NCBI RefSeq assembly: GCF_002939385.1 | Contig: NZ_MULI01000025.1 | Span: 24,498 to 88,497 of the forward strand | Length of the DNA stretch: 64,000 bases | From: Streptomyces sp. MH60 | GTDB lineage: Bacteria > Actinomycetota > Actinomycetes > Streptomycetales > Streptomycetaceae | Direction: 5' to 3' | Translations under genes and position numbers: made by a program | Part shown: positions 10,553-18,576 of the stretch, in pieces | Numbering within the stretch: position 1 is the first letter of the stretch | How the letters are laid out: every line of letters starts with the position of its first letter | Notes under the pieces: model-generated | What the model was told of the DNA's origin: nothing | Database searches by the model: none | The model's input: only the letters and a program-made list of their open reading frames with translations

Positions 10553-11535
10553 CGGGCCTCCTCGGAGTCGGCGCGGCTGGTGAAGCGGGTCACGCCGTAC
10601 GACAGGGCGATGGTGCACACCAGCAGGACCACCGAGGCGGCCGCCGCGAGGCTGTAGTTGTTGCGGGTGAAGGCCGCGTCGTAGATGTACATGCTGGGCG
10701 AGAACCGCGAGTTGATCATCGGGGAGGACTGGCTGAGCAGCATCGGCTCGGTGAACAGCTGGAGCGCCCAGATCAGGGTGAAGATCGAGACCATCACGAT
10801 GGAGGCCCGCACCAGCGGCGTCTTGACCTGGAGCGCCGTGCGCACCGGTCCGGCGCCGTCGACGACGGACGCCTCGATCACCTCGCGCGGCACGGCCTGG
10901 AGGGCGGCGTAGAAGACCACCATGTTGTAGCCGAGGTTGCTCCACAGGGCGATGTTCACGATGGACGGGATCACCGTGTGCACGCCCAGGAAGTCGATCG
11001 TGATGTCGCCCTTGGCGAACAGCTCGATCACCGGGCTGATGCCGGGCGTGTACAGGTACAGCCAGATCAGCGCCGCGATGATGCCGGGCACCGCGTGCGG
11101 CAGGAACAGACCGAGCTGGGCGAAGCCGCGCAGCCGCACCACGCCGGAGTCGAGCAGCAGGGCGAGCGCGAGCGCGCCGACGACCATCAGCGGGATGTAG
11201 ATCAGGCAGTACAGGGCGACCGTGCCGAGGCCGCCGAGGAAGGTGGGGTCGGTGAGCACGGCCGCGTAGGAGCGCAGTCCGACGAAGACCGTGCGCTCGG
11301 GGCCGAAGCCGAGGCCCGGCTGGTCGTCGCTGAAGAAGCTGAGGTAGACGGCGGTGCCGACGGGGATCAGGAAGACGGTGACCAGCAGGGCGAAGAACGG
11401 CGTCATGAGGACGCCGGCGGCGGTCAGTTGACGGCGCCTGGCCGCTCTGCGGGCACGCAGGCCGGAGGCGGGGCCGTCCGGGGCGGTGGCGCGGGAGGCA
11501 CCGGTCGCCACCCGTGCGGGGGTCGTCGTGGTCAT
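10549..11535 (-). CDS. Carbohydrate ABC transporter permease (MalF type)
   Basis: 328 residues: a basic, Ala/Arg-rich cytoplasmic N-terminus (about 1-38), then six predicted membrane segments. The EAA motif appears as PREVIEASVVDGAGPVRTALQVKTPLVRASI. It pairs with the MalG-type gene and follows the receptor gene after 26 nt. The ATG at 11535 is preceded by AGGTGACACCCCC, with AGG at a workable distance. Confidence 0.92.
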   Translation of the reverse strand: MTTTTPARVATGASRATAPDGPASGLRARRAARRRQLTAAGVLMTPFFALLVTVFLIPVGTAVYLSFFSDDQPGLGFGPERTVFVGLRSYAAVLTDPTFLGGLGTVALYCLIYIPLMVVGALALALLLDSGVVRLRGFAQLGLFLPHAVPGIIAALIWLYLYTPGISPVIELFAKGDITIDFLGVHTVIPSIVNIALWSNLGYNMVVFYAALQAVPREVIEASVVDGAGPVRTALQVKTPLVRASIVMVSIFTLIWALQLFTEPMLLSQSSPMINSRFSPSMYIYDAAFTRNNYSLAAAASVVLLVCTIALSYGVTRFTSRADSEEAR

Positions 11536-11561
11536 GGGGGTGTCACCTGCCTTTCGTCGGC

Positions 11562-12893
11562 TCAGGTGCTGTGCTGGGTGGTGGACAGGCCCAGGGCCTT
11601 GAGGTCGGGCATGGTGCCCTCCTGGGCGGTGCGCAGCGACTCGACGAGTCTGCCCTGGCCGCCGCTGACGCGGGCGAAGGAGTCCTGCATGACCTTCTGG
11701 GTGGCGCTCATCCGAGGACCCCACAGCCACTGGTCGCCGATCTTCTCGGCCTCCTGCTCGAACAGGCGGTAGATGTCCTGACCGCCGTAGTACGAGCGGT
11801 CGAAGGCCTCGCGGCCCACCGCGACCAGGCCGGGTGCGGCCGGGTACTGGCTGCTGGTGCCGCTGGAGAGCCGGGCGCGCAGGGCGTCGGGGTGGGAGAC
11901 CTGCCACTCGATGAACTCCATCGCGGCCTCCGGGTGCCTGCTGTCCTCGGTGATCGCGAAGGTGGAGCCGCCGTGCGTGCCGGCCGACGGGCTGCCGGCG
12001 TCCCACTGCGGCAGCGGCGCGATCCGCCACTGGCCCTTCTGTCCCGGCCGCGCGTTCATCTGCGCACCGGCGTCCCAGGCGCCGCTGAGCCGGGTCAGGA
12101 CCAGCCCGTTGCCGATCTGCGCGTCGGACTGCCTGCTCTCGACGGCGTTCATGAAGACGTCGTCCCGGTCGATCAGCCCCTGCCAGTACTCCGCGACCCG
12201 CCGGGAGGGCGCGTCGGCGAGCGAGACGTTCCAGGCGCCCTTCGAGGTGTCGAACCACTGGGCACCCGCCTGCCAGGCGTAGCAGGCGAACTGGGTCATC
12301 CCGTCGGTGGGGAAGAGCACCAGCCGGCGGTCGGGCGCCTTGCGGCGCACCGTCGCGGCCTGCTCGGCGAACTCGTCCCAGGTACGGGCGGCTTCCAGCC
12401 CGTAGCGGTCGAACAGGTCGGCGCGGTAGTGCATCACCATGGGCTCGACGTCCAGCGGCACGGCGAACACCCGGCGTTCGAAGGTGGTCAGGCCGAGCGC
12501 CTGCGGCAGCAGCTTGCGGCGCAGCCCGTCGCTCATCAGGTCGGTGATGTCGCGGGCGACGCCGTCGATGGCGAACCCCGGGACCTGCGGGTATTCGAGG
12601 GTGGCGACATCGGGCGCGTTCCCGGCCCGGGCGGCGTTGCTGAGCTTGGCGTAACCGCCCTGTCCCCCGGAGGGGATCTGCTGGAACTCCACCTGGACGG
12701 TGCGGTGCGTGCGGTTGAACGCGTCGACCACCTCCTGGCTGCCGCGCAGGGCGGACCAGAAGGTGATGCGCGTGGTGGTGCCCGTGCGGGCCGACGATGC
12801 GCCGCTCCCCCCGCTGCAGGCGCTCGCGGCTCCTGCCAGGGGTAGGGCGGTCATCGCGGCGAGCACGGAGCGACGGCTGGGTCGTCCGGGCAT
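11562..12893 (-). CDS. Extracellular solute-binding lipoprotein of a sugar ABC importer
   Basis: 443 residues, family 1 solute-binding protein. An RR-containing signal (MPGRPSRRSVLAAMTALPLAG) ends at Cys45 in a lipobox-like GAASAC, so it is a probable Tat-exported lipoprotein. The mature body has the usual ITFWSALRGSQEVVDAFNR start and the EFIEWQVS region of sugar receptors. Start chosen at ATG 12893, with GCGGAGG just upstream. The substrate cannot be read from sequence; the hydroxyacid dehydrogenase and DUF2264 partners suggest an acidic or modified oligosaccharide. Confidence 0.9.
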   Translation of the reverse strand: MPGRPSRRSVLAAMTALPLAGAASACSGGSGASSARTGTTTRITFWSALRGSQEVVDAFNRTHRTVQVEFQQIPSGGQGGYAKLSNAARAGNAPDVATLEYPQVPGFAIDGVARDITDLMSDGLRRKLLPQALGLTTFERRVFAVPLDVEPMVMHYRADLFDRYGLEAARTWDEFAEQAATVRRKAPDRRLVLFPTDGMTQFACYAWQAGAQWFDTSKGAWNVSLADAPSRRVAEYWQGLIDRDDVFMNAVESRQSDAQIGNGLVLTRLSGAWDAGAQMNARPGQKGQWRIAPLPQWDAGSPSAGTHGGSTFAITEDSRHPEAAMEFIEWQVSHPDALRARLSSGTSSQYPAAPGLVAVGREAFDRSYYGGQDIYRLFEQEAEKIGDQWLWGPRMSATQKVMQDSFARVSGGQGRLVESLRTAQEGTMPDLKALGLSTTQHST

Positions 12894-12954
12894 GGCGCCT
12901 CCGCGGCTCCTGCGGGTCCGCGCGGGTGCGGACACGACTCTTCGAGACACCGGA

Positions 12955-12983
12955 ATCCTGAACGCCCCGACTCAAACGGTCAA
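12955..12983 (-). promoter_or_regulatory. Promoter of the sugar-uptake operon with overlapping operator
   Basis: On the minus strand, TTGACC (12978-12983) and CAGGAT (12955-12960) are separated by 17 nt, close to the Streptomyces housekeeping consensus TTGAC-N17-TAGGAT. The 8-mer CGTTTGAG (12971-12978) lies directly after the -35 box and also occurs twice near the regulator gene, so a repressor bound here would exclude RNA polymerase. Confidence 0.6.
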
Positions 12984-13004
12984 TAGATCGATCAGAAGAA
13001 AATA

Positions 13005-13024
13005 AAACGCTCAAACGCTCATTC
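13005..13024 (-). promoter_or_regulatory. Operator candidate (GAATGAGCGTTTGAGCGTTT)
   Basis: This 20-mer, read on the minus strand, matches 17 of 20 positions with the site at 14140-14159 upstream of the regulator gene. It overlaps the last codons of the regulator and lies upstream of the promoter of the receptor operon. It is the likely binding site of the DeoR/LacI-hybrid regulator. Confidence 0.55.
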
Positions 13025-14122
13025 GGCGAGCGGTTCGGCCGGCCGGTCCGTCGAACCGCGCACCATCAACCGCGGCAGCAACTCGACCCGGCGGCCCGGC
13101 CGGCTGCCGGGCGCCTCGGCCAGCCGCTGGAGCAGCAGCTCCGCCGCCGCGTGCCCGACCTCGGCCTTCGGCGGCGACACGGCCGTCAGCGGAGGCGAGG
13201 CGAGACCGGCCACCACATCGTCGTACGCGACCACCGAGCAGTCCTGCGGCACCCGTACCCCCTCCTCCGTGAGCCGCTGGACGACCATCAGCGCGTCCAC
13301 GTCGCCGTGCAGCACCATCGCGGACGCGCCCAGCTTGCGCATCAGCGCGGGCAGCTCGGCGGTCTCGTCCGCGGAGTACGGCCCGTCGGCCCCGGCCTCC
13401 CGCGCCACCAGCGCCCACGCCCACTGCTCCACCAAGGGGTGCGCCCCGGCGATCCGGGTGAACGCGGCACGCAGCGAGCGGGCGGTGGGGCTGTCGTGCC
13501 GGGTGGCGAACACGATCCGCCGGTGCCCCAGTCCCACCAGGTGCTCCACCGCCAGGTGCGCGCCGTACCAGTGGTCCGAGCACACCGAGTCCAGGGCGTG
13601 CAGCGCGCTGCCGCGCCACGGGCGGCGCTCCATCAGCACCGTGGGCACCCCGACCCCGGCCAGCCACTCGTGGTCGGCCTCCTCGTCGGCCCGGCCGCGC
13701 CAGCGCGGGGCGATCAGCAGCCCGTCCGCGCCGTCCGCCAGCGCCCGTTCCACCAGCGGGCGTTCGGCGCCGGACGCCTGCGGCGCGAGGTGCAGGGCCA
13801 TGCGCACCCCCGCCCGCTCCAGGACCGTGCGGGCCCCGTGCAGGGTCTCGGTCAGGTACGAGTGCCGCACGGGAACCACCACGGCCACCCGGTCCCCGGC
13901 CGCCGGGACCGCTTCGGCGACGGTCTCCCGGGCCGGCAGCGTCGACCGCACGACCCCGTGCCCGCGGCTCAGCCTGCCCTCGCGCGTCAGCTCCTCGACG
14001 TCGCGCCGCACGGTGACCACCGAGACCTGCAACTCGGCGGCGAGGTCGCGCACCCGCGCGGTACCGCGCGCCTGGACCGCCGCGAGTATCCGCTGGCGCC
14101 TGAGATCGACCGGCTCCCGCAT
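13019..14122 (-). CDS. Hybrid regulator: DeoR-type HTH fused to LacI-type sugar-binding domain
   Basis: 367 residues. Residues 1-60 form a DeoR/GlpR winged helix (RILAAVQARGTARVRDLAAE, then VSVVTVRRDVEELTREGRL). From about residue 75 the protein is a periplasmic-binding-protein-like domain of LacI/GalR type (VAVVVPVRHSYLTETLHGA; GLGHRRIVFATR; CSVVAYDDVVAGLASPPLT). This combination is found in actinomycete sugar operons. It lies just upstream of the importer operon it presumably represses, with matching operator-like sites on both sides of its own gene. Confidence 0.88.
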   Translation of the reverse strand: MREPVDLRRQRILAAVQARGTARVRDLAAELQVSVVTVRRDVEELTREGRLSRGHGVVRSTLPARETVAEAVPAAGDRVAVVVPVRHSYLTETLHGARTVLERAGVRMALHLAPQASGAERPLVERALADGADGLLIAPRWRGRADEEADHEWLAGVGVPTVLMERRPWRGSALHALDSVCSDHWYGAHLAVEHLVGLGHRRIVFATRHDSPTARSLRAAFTRIAGAHPLVEQWAWALVAREAGADGPYSADETAELPALMRKLGASAMVLHGDVDALMVVQRLTEEGVRVPQDCSVVAYDDVVAGLASPPLTAVSPPKAEVGHAAAELLLQRLAEAPGSRPGRRVELLPRLMVRGSTDRPAEPLAE

Positions 14123-14139
14123 CAGGTCTCCCCACCCGA

Positions 14140-14159
14140 GAATGTTCGTTTGAGCGATT
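14140..14159 (+). promoter_or_regulatory. Operator candidate upstream of the hybrid regulator
   Basis: GAATGTTCGTTTGAGCGATT matches the site at 13005-13024 (other strand) at 17 of 20 positions, with the exact core CGTTTGAGCG shared. It lies 18 nt before the regulator start at 14122, suggesting autoregulation. Confidence 0.55.
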
Positions 14160-14236
14160 CCGCGTCATCATAACGATCGCTCGCGCCGGGCGTCCGGGCC
14201 TTTCCCCACGACCGGGCGCCTCACGCCAGGAGCGTC

Positions 14237-14539
14237 CTACGGCTCCGGGTCCGCCAGCAGCGGTCCCAGCGGGCCCAGGTCGAGGTTCAGGTCGCAGCGG
14301 CGCAGACCGTGCTGCGCGCACAGGTCGTCCATGCGCTCGTCGAGCAGCATGAGCGCCGTGCCGAGCCGGTCCTCCTGCTCCGCGCTCAGCGTCCCCTCGT
14401 CGAAGCGGCGCACGGCCTGCCGTTCCATGAGCTGGCGCAGCAGCTCCACCACGGTGAGGACCAGCGCGGCGAGGTCGTTGGTGACCCGTTCGGGATCCAG
14501 GTCGAGGGCGTGGGCGACGCGGTCCCGGGGCGCGGTCAC
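14237..14539 (-). CDS. gvpK: Gas vesicle protein GvpK
   Basis: 100 residues, helical, matching the GvpK family (VTNDLAALVLTVVELLRQLMERQAVRRF and the C-terminal DLNLDLGPLGPLL). It is a minor, probably assembly-assisting component of gas vesicles. The GTG at 14539 overlaps the stop of gvpS by 4 nt. It is the last gene of the cluster; the next gene downstream belongs to the sugar system. Confidence 0.92.
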   Translation of the reverse strand: MTAPRDRVAHALDLDPERVTNDLAALVLTVVELLRQLMERQAVRRFDEGTLSAEQEDRLGTALMLLDERMDDLCAQHGLRRCDLNLDLGPLGPLLADPEP

Positions 14540-14784
14540 AGCGGCCCGCTGTCCGGCCAGGGAGCGGGCACCCGCTCGTTCACCGACGACAGCAGCGCGT
14601 GCAGGGAGATCCGCACCAGCGGCACGTCCGCGACGGCCAGGACCAGATCGCCGCTGACCACGACACCGGTCGCCAGCACCCGGTCCAGCAGGTCGACCAG
14701 GGGCACCCCGACCGGTGCGTACGGCTCCGGGCCGCCCCAGGGCACGGGAGCCGGGCCCGGCGTACGGGCGTCCGGGACGGTCAT
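14536..14784 (-). CDS. gvpS: Gas vesicle protein GvpS (GvpA/J paralogue)
   Basis: 82 residues with one GvpA-like core (VPLVDLLDRVLATGVVVSGDLVLAVADVPLV) flanked by short Pro-rich arms. The Leu-Asp pattern and the turn before the second strand are those of the wall-protein fold. As a minor paralogue it probably caps or nucleates the shell. ATG 14784 overlaps the gvpL stop by 4 nt. Confidence 0.9.
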   Translation of the reverse strand: MTVPDARTPGPAPVPWGGPEPYAPVGVPLVDLLDRVLATGVVVSGDLVLAVADVPLVRISLHALLSSVNERVPAPWPDSGPL

Positions 14785-15629
14785 GAACGGGCCTCCTGGT
14801 CCGGTCCGGCCTGCGGGTCCTCGTCCCAGCGGGCGAAGGAGTACGGGATCCACGGGCCCGAGGCCTCCACCCGCACCGCCGGGTCCGGCCCGCCGGCGGT
14901 GAACCGGGCCAGGGCCGCGGTGAAGTCGCCGCGCCGCGCGTCCTCCACCAGGTAGGCCGCGTTGAGCAGTTGCGGGGTCCGGCGGCCCGTCAGCCGCTCG
15001 CTCTGCGGGCGGTGCCGGGTCGCGGCCACCGCGTGGCGCCGCAGTGCCGCGTCGACGGCCTCCGCCTCGGCCAGCACCTTCCCGCGCGTCCCCCGCTCCT
15101 CGCGCCGCCGTGCGCTGACCCGGCTGAGGTAGGCCCGCCCACCGCCGCCGGAGCCGGTGGGGGCACCGGTGCCGCCGTCTCCGGCGGCCTCGGGCACGGC
15201 CTCGGCGGCGTGCACCTTCACCGCCCACTCCGTACGGTCCCGCAGCCGGTCCAGCAGCGTGTCCAGCACCGGCTGCCGGGCGGCCACCGCCCGCGCCGCG
15301 GTGAGGTCGCCCCGGTACAGCGTCGCCATCGGCAGCGGTACGACGGGGCCCCGCCCGGCCGCGGCCTCGACGCCCCGGTGATGGGCGCGGGCGCAGCGCT
15401 CCAGGTCCTCGGGCCGGTTGAGGCGCTCGGTCAGGGCCTCCTCGCCGAACAGGGCCGCGGGCACGTCCTGCACGACCAGGCACAGGCCGCCCGCGCGCAG
15501 CACGCGCAGCGGACCGCCTTCCTCGTGCCCCCTGGCCGCCGCCAGACCGTCCGGGTCGGGCGGGGTGCGGGTGACGGCGAAGGCGCACACGAGGCCGGTC
15601 GCCGCCGGTGAGACGGCGGACGCGCTCAT
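14781..15629 (-). CDS. gvpL: Gas vesicle protein GvpL (GvpL/GvpF family)
   Basis: 282 residues with the alpha/beta GvpL/F fold: an N-terminal domain with the stretch RAHHRGVEAAAGRGPVVPLP, a central WAVKVHA strand and a helical C-terminal domain (AAYLVEDARRGDFTAALARF, then VEASGPWIPYSFA). GvpL/F proteins bind GvpA and seed assembly. The insert around residues 145-175 (Gly-rich, then charged) is longer than in cyanobacterial homologues. Overlaps gvpJ and gvpS by 4 nt each. Confidence 0.9.
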   Translation of the reverse strand: MSASAVSPAATGLVCAFAVTRTPPDPDGLAAARGHEEGGPLRVLRAGGLCLVVQDVPAALFGEEALTERLNRPEDLERCARAHHRGVEAAAGRGPVVPLPMATLYRGDLTAARAVAARQPVLDTLLDRLRDRTEWAVKVHAAEAVPEAAGDGGTGAPTGSGGGGRAYLSRVSARRREERGTRGKVLAEAEAVDAALRRHAVAATRHRPQSERLTGRRTPQLLNAAYLVEDARRGDFTAALARFTAGGPDPAVRVEASGPWIPYSFARWDEDPQAGPDQEARS

Positions 15630-15973
15630 CGCACGGCTCCCGTCGTCTCGCCCTCGGCGGCCCCCTCCAGGGCGTCGAGGCGCTCCCGCAGCCGCGCGTT
15701 CTCCTCGGCGAGCGCGTCCCGCGCGGCCCGGGACGACAGGGCGGGATCGGTCTCCCACCAGTCGATGCCCGCCTTCTTGGCAGTGTCCACGGAGGCGATG
15801 AACAACCGCAGCCGGATCGTCAGCAGTTCGATGTCGAGGAGGTCGATCTTGATGTCGCCGGCGATGACGATGCCCTTGTCGAGGACGCGTTCGAGGAGGT
15901 CGGCGAGGCTGCCGGAAGGGGGCCCGTAGGGCTCTGTCCCCGCGCCCGGGTACCGGTGGTCGAGGTCGGTCAC
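15626..15973 (-). CDS. gvpJ: Gas vesicle protein GvpJ
   Basis: 115 residues. Residues 21-70 are a GvpA-type core (SLADLLERVLDKGIVIAGDIKIDLLDIELLTIRLRLFIASVDTA, read in pieces), followed by a 45-residue charged helical tail (LAEENARLRERLDALEG) that could form a coiled coil. GTG start at 15973. The gap to gvpZ upstream is 21 nt, one of the few spaced junctions in the cluster. Confidence 0.9.
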   Translation of the reverse strand: MTDLDHRYPGAGTEPYGPPSGSLADLLERVLDKGIVIAGDIKIDLLDIELLTIRLRLFIASVDTAKKAGIDWWETDPALSSRAARDALAEENARLRERLDALEGAAEGETTGAVR

Positions 15974-15994
15974 CGCCTGCTCCCCGCGGCGGCG

Positions 15995-16915
15995 TCAGCG
16001 ACGCGGGCGACCACGTTCGTCGTCCTCGTCGTCCTCGGCGTCGTCCTCCTCGTCCGCATACGGCTCCTCCTCGTCGTACTCACCTTCCTCGTCGTCCTCG
16101 TACCGGTCCTCGTACTCGTCCTCGGCGTCCTCCGCGTCGTCGGAGTCGTCGGAGTCGTCGGCGTGCTCCTCCTCTTCCAGCGCTTCCTCGTGGCTCCTGA
16201 CGACCTCGCCGTCGCGGATCTCGCCGCGCCAGCCCTCGACCTCCTCGCCGTCCGTCAGGGACACGTGCCGCGCGAAGTGCTTCAGGTCCAGCCGCAGCCG
16301 GCGCCCCTGGGCGCGCCAGAGGTTCCCGGTCTTCTCGAAGAAGCCCGCCGGGTAGTACTCGACGACCACGACGACCCGGGTGAGCCGGGGTGCCAGCTCG
16401 TGGAAGGTGACCACCCCGTTGGTACTGCCCTTGGCGCCCTCGGAGGTCCAGGCGATGCGCTGGTCCGGGATCTGCTCCTGGACGGTCGCCTTCCAGCTGC
16501 GGGTCGACCAGGCGATCTTGGCGGTCCAGTCCGAGGTCACCTCGTCGTGCGGGCTGACGCTCTGGACGCCCTTGGTGAAGCCGCTGAAGTCCTGTAGCTG
16601 CGTCCACTGGTCGTAGACGGTGCGCAGGGGGACGCCGATGTCGACGGTCTCCATGATGTGCGTCGCCTTGACGCTGCCGCCGCCGCTCTTCGAACCGCCG
16701 CCGCTCTTCGCATCGCCACCGGTTTTCGCATCGCCACCGCCCTCTGGGGAACCGCCGCCGTCGGTGGACTCGGTCAGGCGGTCCGTGAGGGAACCGATCC
16801 GTTCCCCGGCCCTGCCGACGAGCCCGTGTCCCGCGGCGGAGAGGTAGCCGCCCAGGGCGTCCTTGAGGTCGCCGAGGGGGGACGGTCCGCCGTCGCCCTG
16901 CCGGTCGGGGGTCAT
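15995..16915 (-). CDS. gvpZ: GvpZ: SRPBCC-fold protein with long acidic tail
   Basis: 306 residues in three parts. 1-85 is a Gly/Ser/Lys-rich linker region with an amphipathic start. About 85-230 is a polyketide-cyclase/SRPBCC (START-like) domain (IMETVDIGVPLRTVYDQWTQ; VVVVVEYYPAGFFEKTGNLW). 240-306 is an extremely acidic tail of Glu/Asp repeats ending in basic GRPRR. SRPBCC domains bind hydrophobic ligands, and the ligand is unknown here. It overlaps gvpY by 4 nt. The opposite charge of the GvpY tail suggests the two proteins meet (inference). Confidence 0.85.
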   Translation of the reverse strand: MTPDRQGDGGPSPLGDLKDALGGYLSAAGHGLVGRAGERIGSLTDRLTESTDGGGSPEGGGDAKTGGDAKSGGGSKSGGGSVKATHIMETVDIGVPLRTVYDQWTQLQDFSGFTKGVQSVSPHDEVTSDWTAKIAWSTRSWKATVQEQIPDQRIAWTSEGAKGSTNGVVTFHELAPRLTRVVVVVEYYPAGFFEKTGNLWRAQGRRLRLDLKHFARHVSLTDGEEVEGWRGEIRDGEVVRSHEEALEEEEHADDSDDSDDAEDAEDEYEDRYEDDEEGEYDEEEPYADEEDDAEDDEDDERGRPRR

Positions 16916-17508
16916 GCGCGCCCACCTCCGCGCCTGCCGCCCGGACCCGCGGCCCGCTTCGCCGGTGCGGCCTTCTTGGCGGCCGACTTCTTGGCCGGAG
17001 CCTTCTTGGCCGGCGGCCTTTTCGCCGCCCTCTCGGCCGACTTGCGGGGCGGTGCCGGCGCGGGCCGCCGGTCTTCCGCCCGGTCCTCGTCGTCGAAGTA
17101 GGCGTCCTCGTCCGGAGCCTCCTCGTCCGGAGCGTTCTCGTCCCAGGAGTCGTCGTCGTAGTCGTCGCGGCCGTCGTCCCCTCGCTCCCCGCCGTCCTGG
17201 CGGGTGAGCGCGTCGGTACGGTCGCGGAGGCTGTCCGCGAGGCCGGTGAGCCGGCGGTTCGCCGCGGCGGTGACGGCCGCGCGTCCGGCGGTCAGCAGCT
17301 CGCCCCGGACCTGGTCGCTCAACTCCTGGAACTGCGGGGCCTGCCGTAGGCTGCCCAGCCCCTGGCCGAGCACCTGGCCGGGGGAGAGACCGACGCGTCG
17401 GCCCACCAGGTAGGAGCCGACCGCGAAGGCGAGCTTGGCCTTCTTGGTGCGTCCCAGGAGGTATCCGCCCGCCACGGCAGCCGCCATGGCCGTCCTGCTG
17501 TCGTTCAT
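16912..17508 (-). CDS. gvpY: GvpY: hydrophobic N-terminus, acidic middle, lysine-rich tail
   Basis: 198 residues. The first 45 residues (AAAVAGGYLLG, AFAVGSYLVGRRV) are hydrophobic and Gly-rich and may bind the vesicle or a membrane. Residues 100-140 are acidic, and the last 50 form an Ala/Lys/Pro-rich, histone-like tail with AKKAPAKKSAAKKAAP repeats. Such tails in actinomycetes usually bind acidic partners or nucleic acid. The gene sits between gvpG and gvpZ as in the S. coelicolor cluster (from memory). Function unknown. Confidence 0.82.
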   Translation of the reverse strand: MNDSRTAMAAAVAGGYLLGRTKKAKLAFAVGSYLVGRRVGLSPGQVLGQGLGSLRQAPQFQELSDQVRGELLTAGRAAVTAAANRRLTGLADSLRDRTDALTRQDGGERGDDGRDDYDDDSWDENAPDEEAPDEDAYFDDEDRAEDRRPAPAPPRKSAERAAKRPPAKKAPAKKSAAKKAAPAKRAAGPGGRRGGGRA

Positions 17509-17783
17509 AGGTGTCGTCTCCGCGCTGGATTCGTGGTGGTCGTGGGGCTGGTGGTCCGGGCCGGGCGTTCGAGGAGGGTGAGCAGCCGTTCCTCCTCGCG
17601 TTCGAAGGCCGCCTCGTCGACGGCGCCCTCGTCCAGGGCCCGGTTGAGTGCGGCGAGCCGCGCCTGTACGGCGCGCGGGTCGTGGGCCTGGCGCCGGGCC
17701 TCCTGGAGCAGGTGGTCGGCGATCCACGCCGTGCCGCGCACCGGCGCGAGGGGCAGCAGGAGGAGACCGCTCACGATGCCCAC
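17505..17783 (-). CDS. gvpG: Gas vesicle protein GvpG
   Basis: 92 residues. The N-terminus GLLLLPLAPVRGTAWIADHL and the ALDEGAVDEAAFEREEERLLTLL helix match the GvpG family, an essential minor assembly protein. GTG start at 17783, 4 nt after the gvpF stop; the stop overlaps gvpY by 4 nt. The Thr-rich tail is unremarkable. Confidence 0.9.
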   Translation of the reverse strand: MGIVSGLLLLPLAPVRGTAWIADHLLQEARRQAHDPRAVQARLAALNRALDEGAVDEAAFEREEERLLTLLERPARTTSPTTTTNPARRRHL

Positions 17784-17787
17784 GCGG

Positions 17788-18576
17788 TCACCGGCCGGCC
17801 GGTGTCGTGGGGCACGGGTCGACGAAGCTGTAGCAGGGCAGCGGTCCGGTCACGCTCAGGGCCAGCCGGTCCCCGCAGGCCCGGGCCCGTGCCGCCACCG
17901 CCTCCCTGAACCGCTCCTCGTCGGCCGAGCGCAGCAGGAACGACGCGCTGAGCACCTGCTCGTCGTCGGTCGTGCCCTGGACCGTGCGCACGGCGAGCGG
18001 GGCCAGCCGGTCGACGACCTCCCGGGCCGCGCGCCGCGCCTCGCGGCGTACACCGAGGGCGATCGCCTCGCCCAGCCGGACGTTGGCCTCGTAGTCGGGC
18101 CGGCGCCGGGTCCGCAGGGCCAGGCCGCGCAGCTTGTCGTCCCGGCGTACCAGATCGGCGAAGTGGCCGGGCACCACCGTCCCCTTGACGTTGAACTCCA
18201 CGCACCCCCGTACGCCGTCGAGCTGTGCCGTCAAGTGAGCGGTGTCCGAACGCAGTTGGGAGAGCAGGGTGTCGGGCCGCGGGCTGAGGACCGCGAACCG
18301 CATGGGCAGCACCGGACCTTGGGCCGCCAGTTCGTCCAGGACGGCCTGGTGGGCCAGCAGGTCCCGGCGCCGGGGACGCAGCCGCGGGGGAGCGTCGGAC
18401 ACCGCGGCGCACAGTCCGGACTGGCTCAGCAGCCGTACCGGGGCACCGTCGACGCCCGGGGAGCGGGGGGAGCGGACCCCGGCGGGGGCGATGCCGTAGA
18501 CGTACAGGGCCTTCGGGGCGGGCGCCGGTGCGTCGGCGGTGGCGGTGCCGGTGGCGGTGGTGGCGGGCGCGGTCAT
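17788..18576 (-). CDS. gvpF: Gas vesicle protein GvpF
   Basis: 262 residues of the GvpL/F family. The opening strand KALYVYGIAPAG is followed by LLAHQAVLDELAAQGPVLPMRFAVL, the most conserved family block, and a C-terminal FREAVAARARACGDRLALSVTGPLPCYSF. It is structurally paired with GvpL. The first 20 residues are Ala/Thr-rich and likely disordered. ATG 18576 overlaps gvpA by 4 nt. Confidence 0.92.
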   Translation of the reverse strand: MTAPATTATGTATADAPAPAPKALYVYGIAPAGVRSPRSPGVDGAPVRLLSQSGLCAAVSDAPPRLRPRRRDLLAHQAVLDELAAQGPVLPMRFAVLSPRPDTLLSQLRSDTAHLTAQLDGVRGCVEFNVKGTVVPGHFADLVRRDDKLRGLALRTRRRPDYEANVRLGEAIALGVRREARRAAREVVDRLAPLAVRTVQGTTDDEQVLSASFLLRSADEERFREAVAARARACGDRLALSVTGPLPCYSFVDPCPTTPAGR

